NCBI GenBank assembly: GCA_007135995.1 | Contig: SLHU01000429.1 | Span: forward strand, 1-5,403 | Source of the DNA: Clostridiales bacterium | GTDB lineage: Bacteria; Bacillota; Clostridia; Saccharofermentanales; UBA5734 | DNA: 5,403 nt | Direction of reading: 5' to 3' | Part shown: positions 4,569 through 5,403 of the stretch, in pieces | Numbering within the stretch: the first letter of the stretch is position 1 | Layout: every line of letters starts with the position of its first letter | Position numbers and translations under genes: made by a program | Notes under the pieces: generated by a model | What the model saw: the letters and a program-made list of their open reading frames with translations, nothing else | Database searches by the model: none | Told to the model about the DNA's origin: nothing

Positions 4569-5403
4569 TCAAACACCAAATGATACGCCCAGCGCTTTTG
4601 CCGAACGCACGAGCAGATCGTCCGCAGTCACATCGCGGCGTCGGCCGGCTACCTCAGCCAGCGGCACAGGTTTCACTTCCTGATGATGCATCCCCACCAT
4701 AATACCGAAGGTCTCCTGCTGAATCAGGCAGGCTGCAGCCGTGCCAAGGTTGGTGGCCAGCACACGATCAAACGGACAGGGGGTTCCGCCCCGCTGATAA
4801 TGTCCGGGTACCGTCACCCGAATCTCCTGGCCTGTTTTTTGCTCCAGGTCATGCGCGACCTTATATGATACGGAAGGATATGCCCAGTCCTGACGTGCTT
4901 CTTTACGTCCTTTTTTTGACATTTCCGCTTCCTGCTTAGACAAAGCGCCTTCGGCGATCGCAATAATCGAGAATTTCTTCTTCTGCTGCTGCCTTTTTTC
5001 CAGCGCTTCAATGATCACATCCAGATCATAGGGCATTTCAGGAATTAAAATAACATCCGCACCACCGGCAACACCTGCATGCAATGTCAGCCATCCGGCC
5101 TTATTGCCCATCAGTTCAATGAGAAAAACACGGCCGTGTGAGGTGGCAGTTGTATGAATGCTGTCAATAACATCGGTGGCGATATTAACAGCGCTTTGAA
5201 AACCAAATGTAATATCGGTGCCCCATAAATCGTTGTCAATCGTCTTTGGCAGCGAAATGACCGGCACGCCGTTTTCCGACAGCAGGTGCGCGGTTTTATG
5301 CGTCCCATTACCGCCCAGCACCACCAGCGCATCAAGCTGGTGGGCTTTTGCTGTCTCCACCATCGCTTTCAGCTTGGTCGGGCTGTTTTCAGTCTGAGGA
5401 TCG
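4569..5403 (-). CDS. pfkA: 6-phosphofructokinase, 5' end outside the window
   Basis: This enzyme phosphorylates fructose 6-phosphate to fructose 1,6-bisphosphate in cytosolic glycolysis. The frame is open through the right edge (visible residues begin DPQTENSPTKLKA), so the internal ATG at 5363 is not the start. 277 complete codons are visible, and roughly 70-75 N-terminal residues, including the first glycine loop, are missing. Visible motifs in order are the nucleotide loop LGGNGTHKTA, the catalytic-Asp motif PKTIDNDLWGTD, GFQSAVNIATDVID, the substrate segment ELMGNKAGWLTLHAGVAGGADVILIPE, AEGA, and the C-terminal VPGHYQRGGTPCPFDR. Gly at the second loop position (GGNGT) suggests ATP rather than pyrophosphate as donor. 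The Lys in PKTIDND is typical of the group that mixes ATP- and PPi-dependent enzymes. The acidic residue usual in GG(D/E)G is Asn here. The gene ends 98 bp before the ppx-like gene on the same strand. Confidence 0.93.
   Translation of the reverse strand, partial: DPQTENSPTKLKAMVETAKAHQLDALVVLGGNGTHKTAHLLSENGVPVISLPKTIDNDLWGTDITFGFQSAVNIATDVIDSIHTTATSHGRVFLIELMGNKAGWLTLHAGVAGGADVILIPEMPYDLDVIIEALEKRQQQKKKFSIIAIAEGALSKQEAEMSKKGRKEARQDWAYPSVSYKVAHDLEQKTGQEIRVTVPGHYQRGGTPCPFDRVLATNLGTAAACLIQQETFGIMVGMHHQEVKPVPLAEVAGRRRDVTADDLLVRSAKALGVSFGV

Noticed and set aside
5111..5363. ATG at 5363 as the start of pfkA, and a second minus-strand frame at 5111-5335
   Set aside because: The pfkA frame is open through the right edge with family-like residues upstream of 5363, and a start there would delete the first nucleotide-binding part. 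The 5111-5335 frame is an out-of-frame shadow with no family features.

Overview
The window looks like a chromosomal housekeeping segment of a Bacillota bacterium, most likely of the Clostridia type. This rests on remembered family resemblance, not a search. The phosphofructokinase has the GGNGTHKTA and PKTIDND signatures I associate with clostridial and lachnospiral homologues. The Ppx/GppA protein belongs to a divergent group with a DISAGSIQ-type phosphate loop that I also associate with Clostridia. Ribosome binding sites are strong (AGGAGG, AAAGGA). Base composition is moderate and even throughout, and I see no mobile element, tRNA, rRNA or CRISPR array.

Layout: a small single-pass membrane protein of unknown function lies on the plus strand (26-253). 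It converges on a minus-strand gene train read right to left: the 3' part of a 6-phosphofructokinase gene (5403 to 4569, 5' end outside the window), a Ppx/GppA-family exopolyphosphatase-like gene (4470 to 2935) and polyphosphate kinase ppk1 (best start 2738, end 498). The 244-bp convergent gap (254-497) holds a diverged, duplicated ~60-nt module and several hairpins, some of which are candidate terminators. The 98-bp pfk-ppx gap has no convincing terminator or promoter, so co-transcription is likely. The 196-bp ppx-ppk gap contains a good promoter candidate (perfect TATAAT), a 15-bp direct repeat on either side of it and a 7-bp inverted repeat around it. ppk1 therefore probably has its own control.

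How the genes fit together: PPK1 makes inorganic polyphosphate from ATP, Ppx-family proteins degrade or sense polyphosphate and (p)ppGpp-type ligands, and phosphofructokinase commits sugar phosphate to glycolysis. The cluster links phosphate and energy storage to glycolytic flux. The most notable points are the Ppx-like protein, which lacks acidic and histidine residues expected of an active hydrolase (Glu to Gln in its phosphate loop, and lost HD-domain ligands), and the Asp/Glu to Asn change in the nucleotide loop of the phosphofructokinase.

No clearly unprecedented system is visible. The interest lies in these substitutions and in the repeats around the ppk1 promoter and in the convergent gap.
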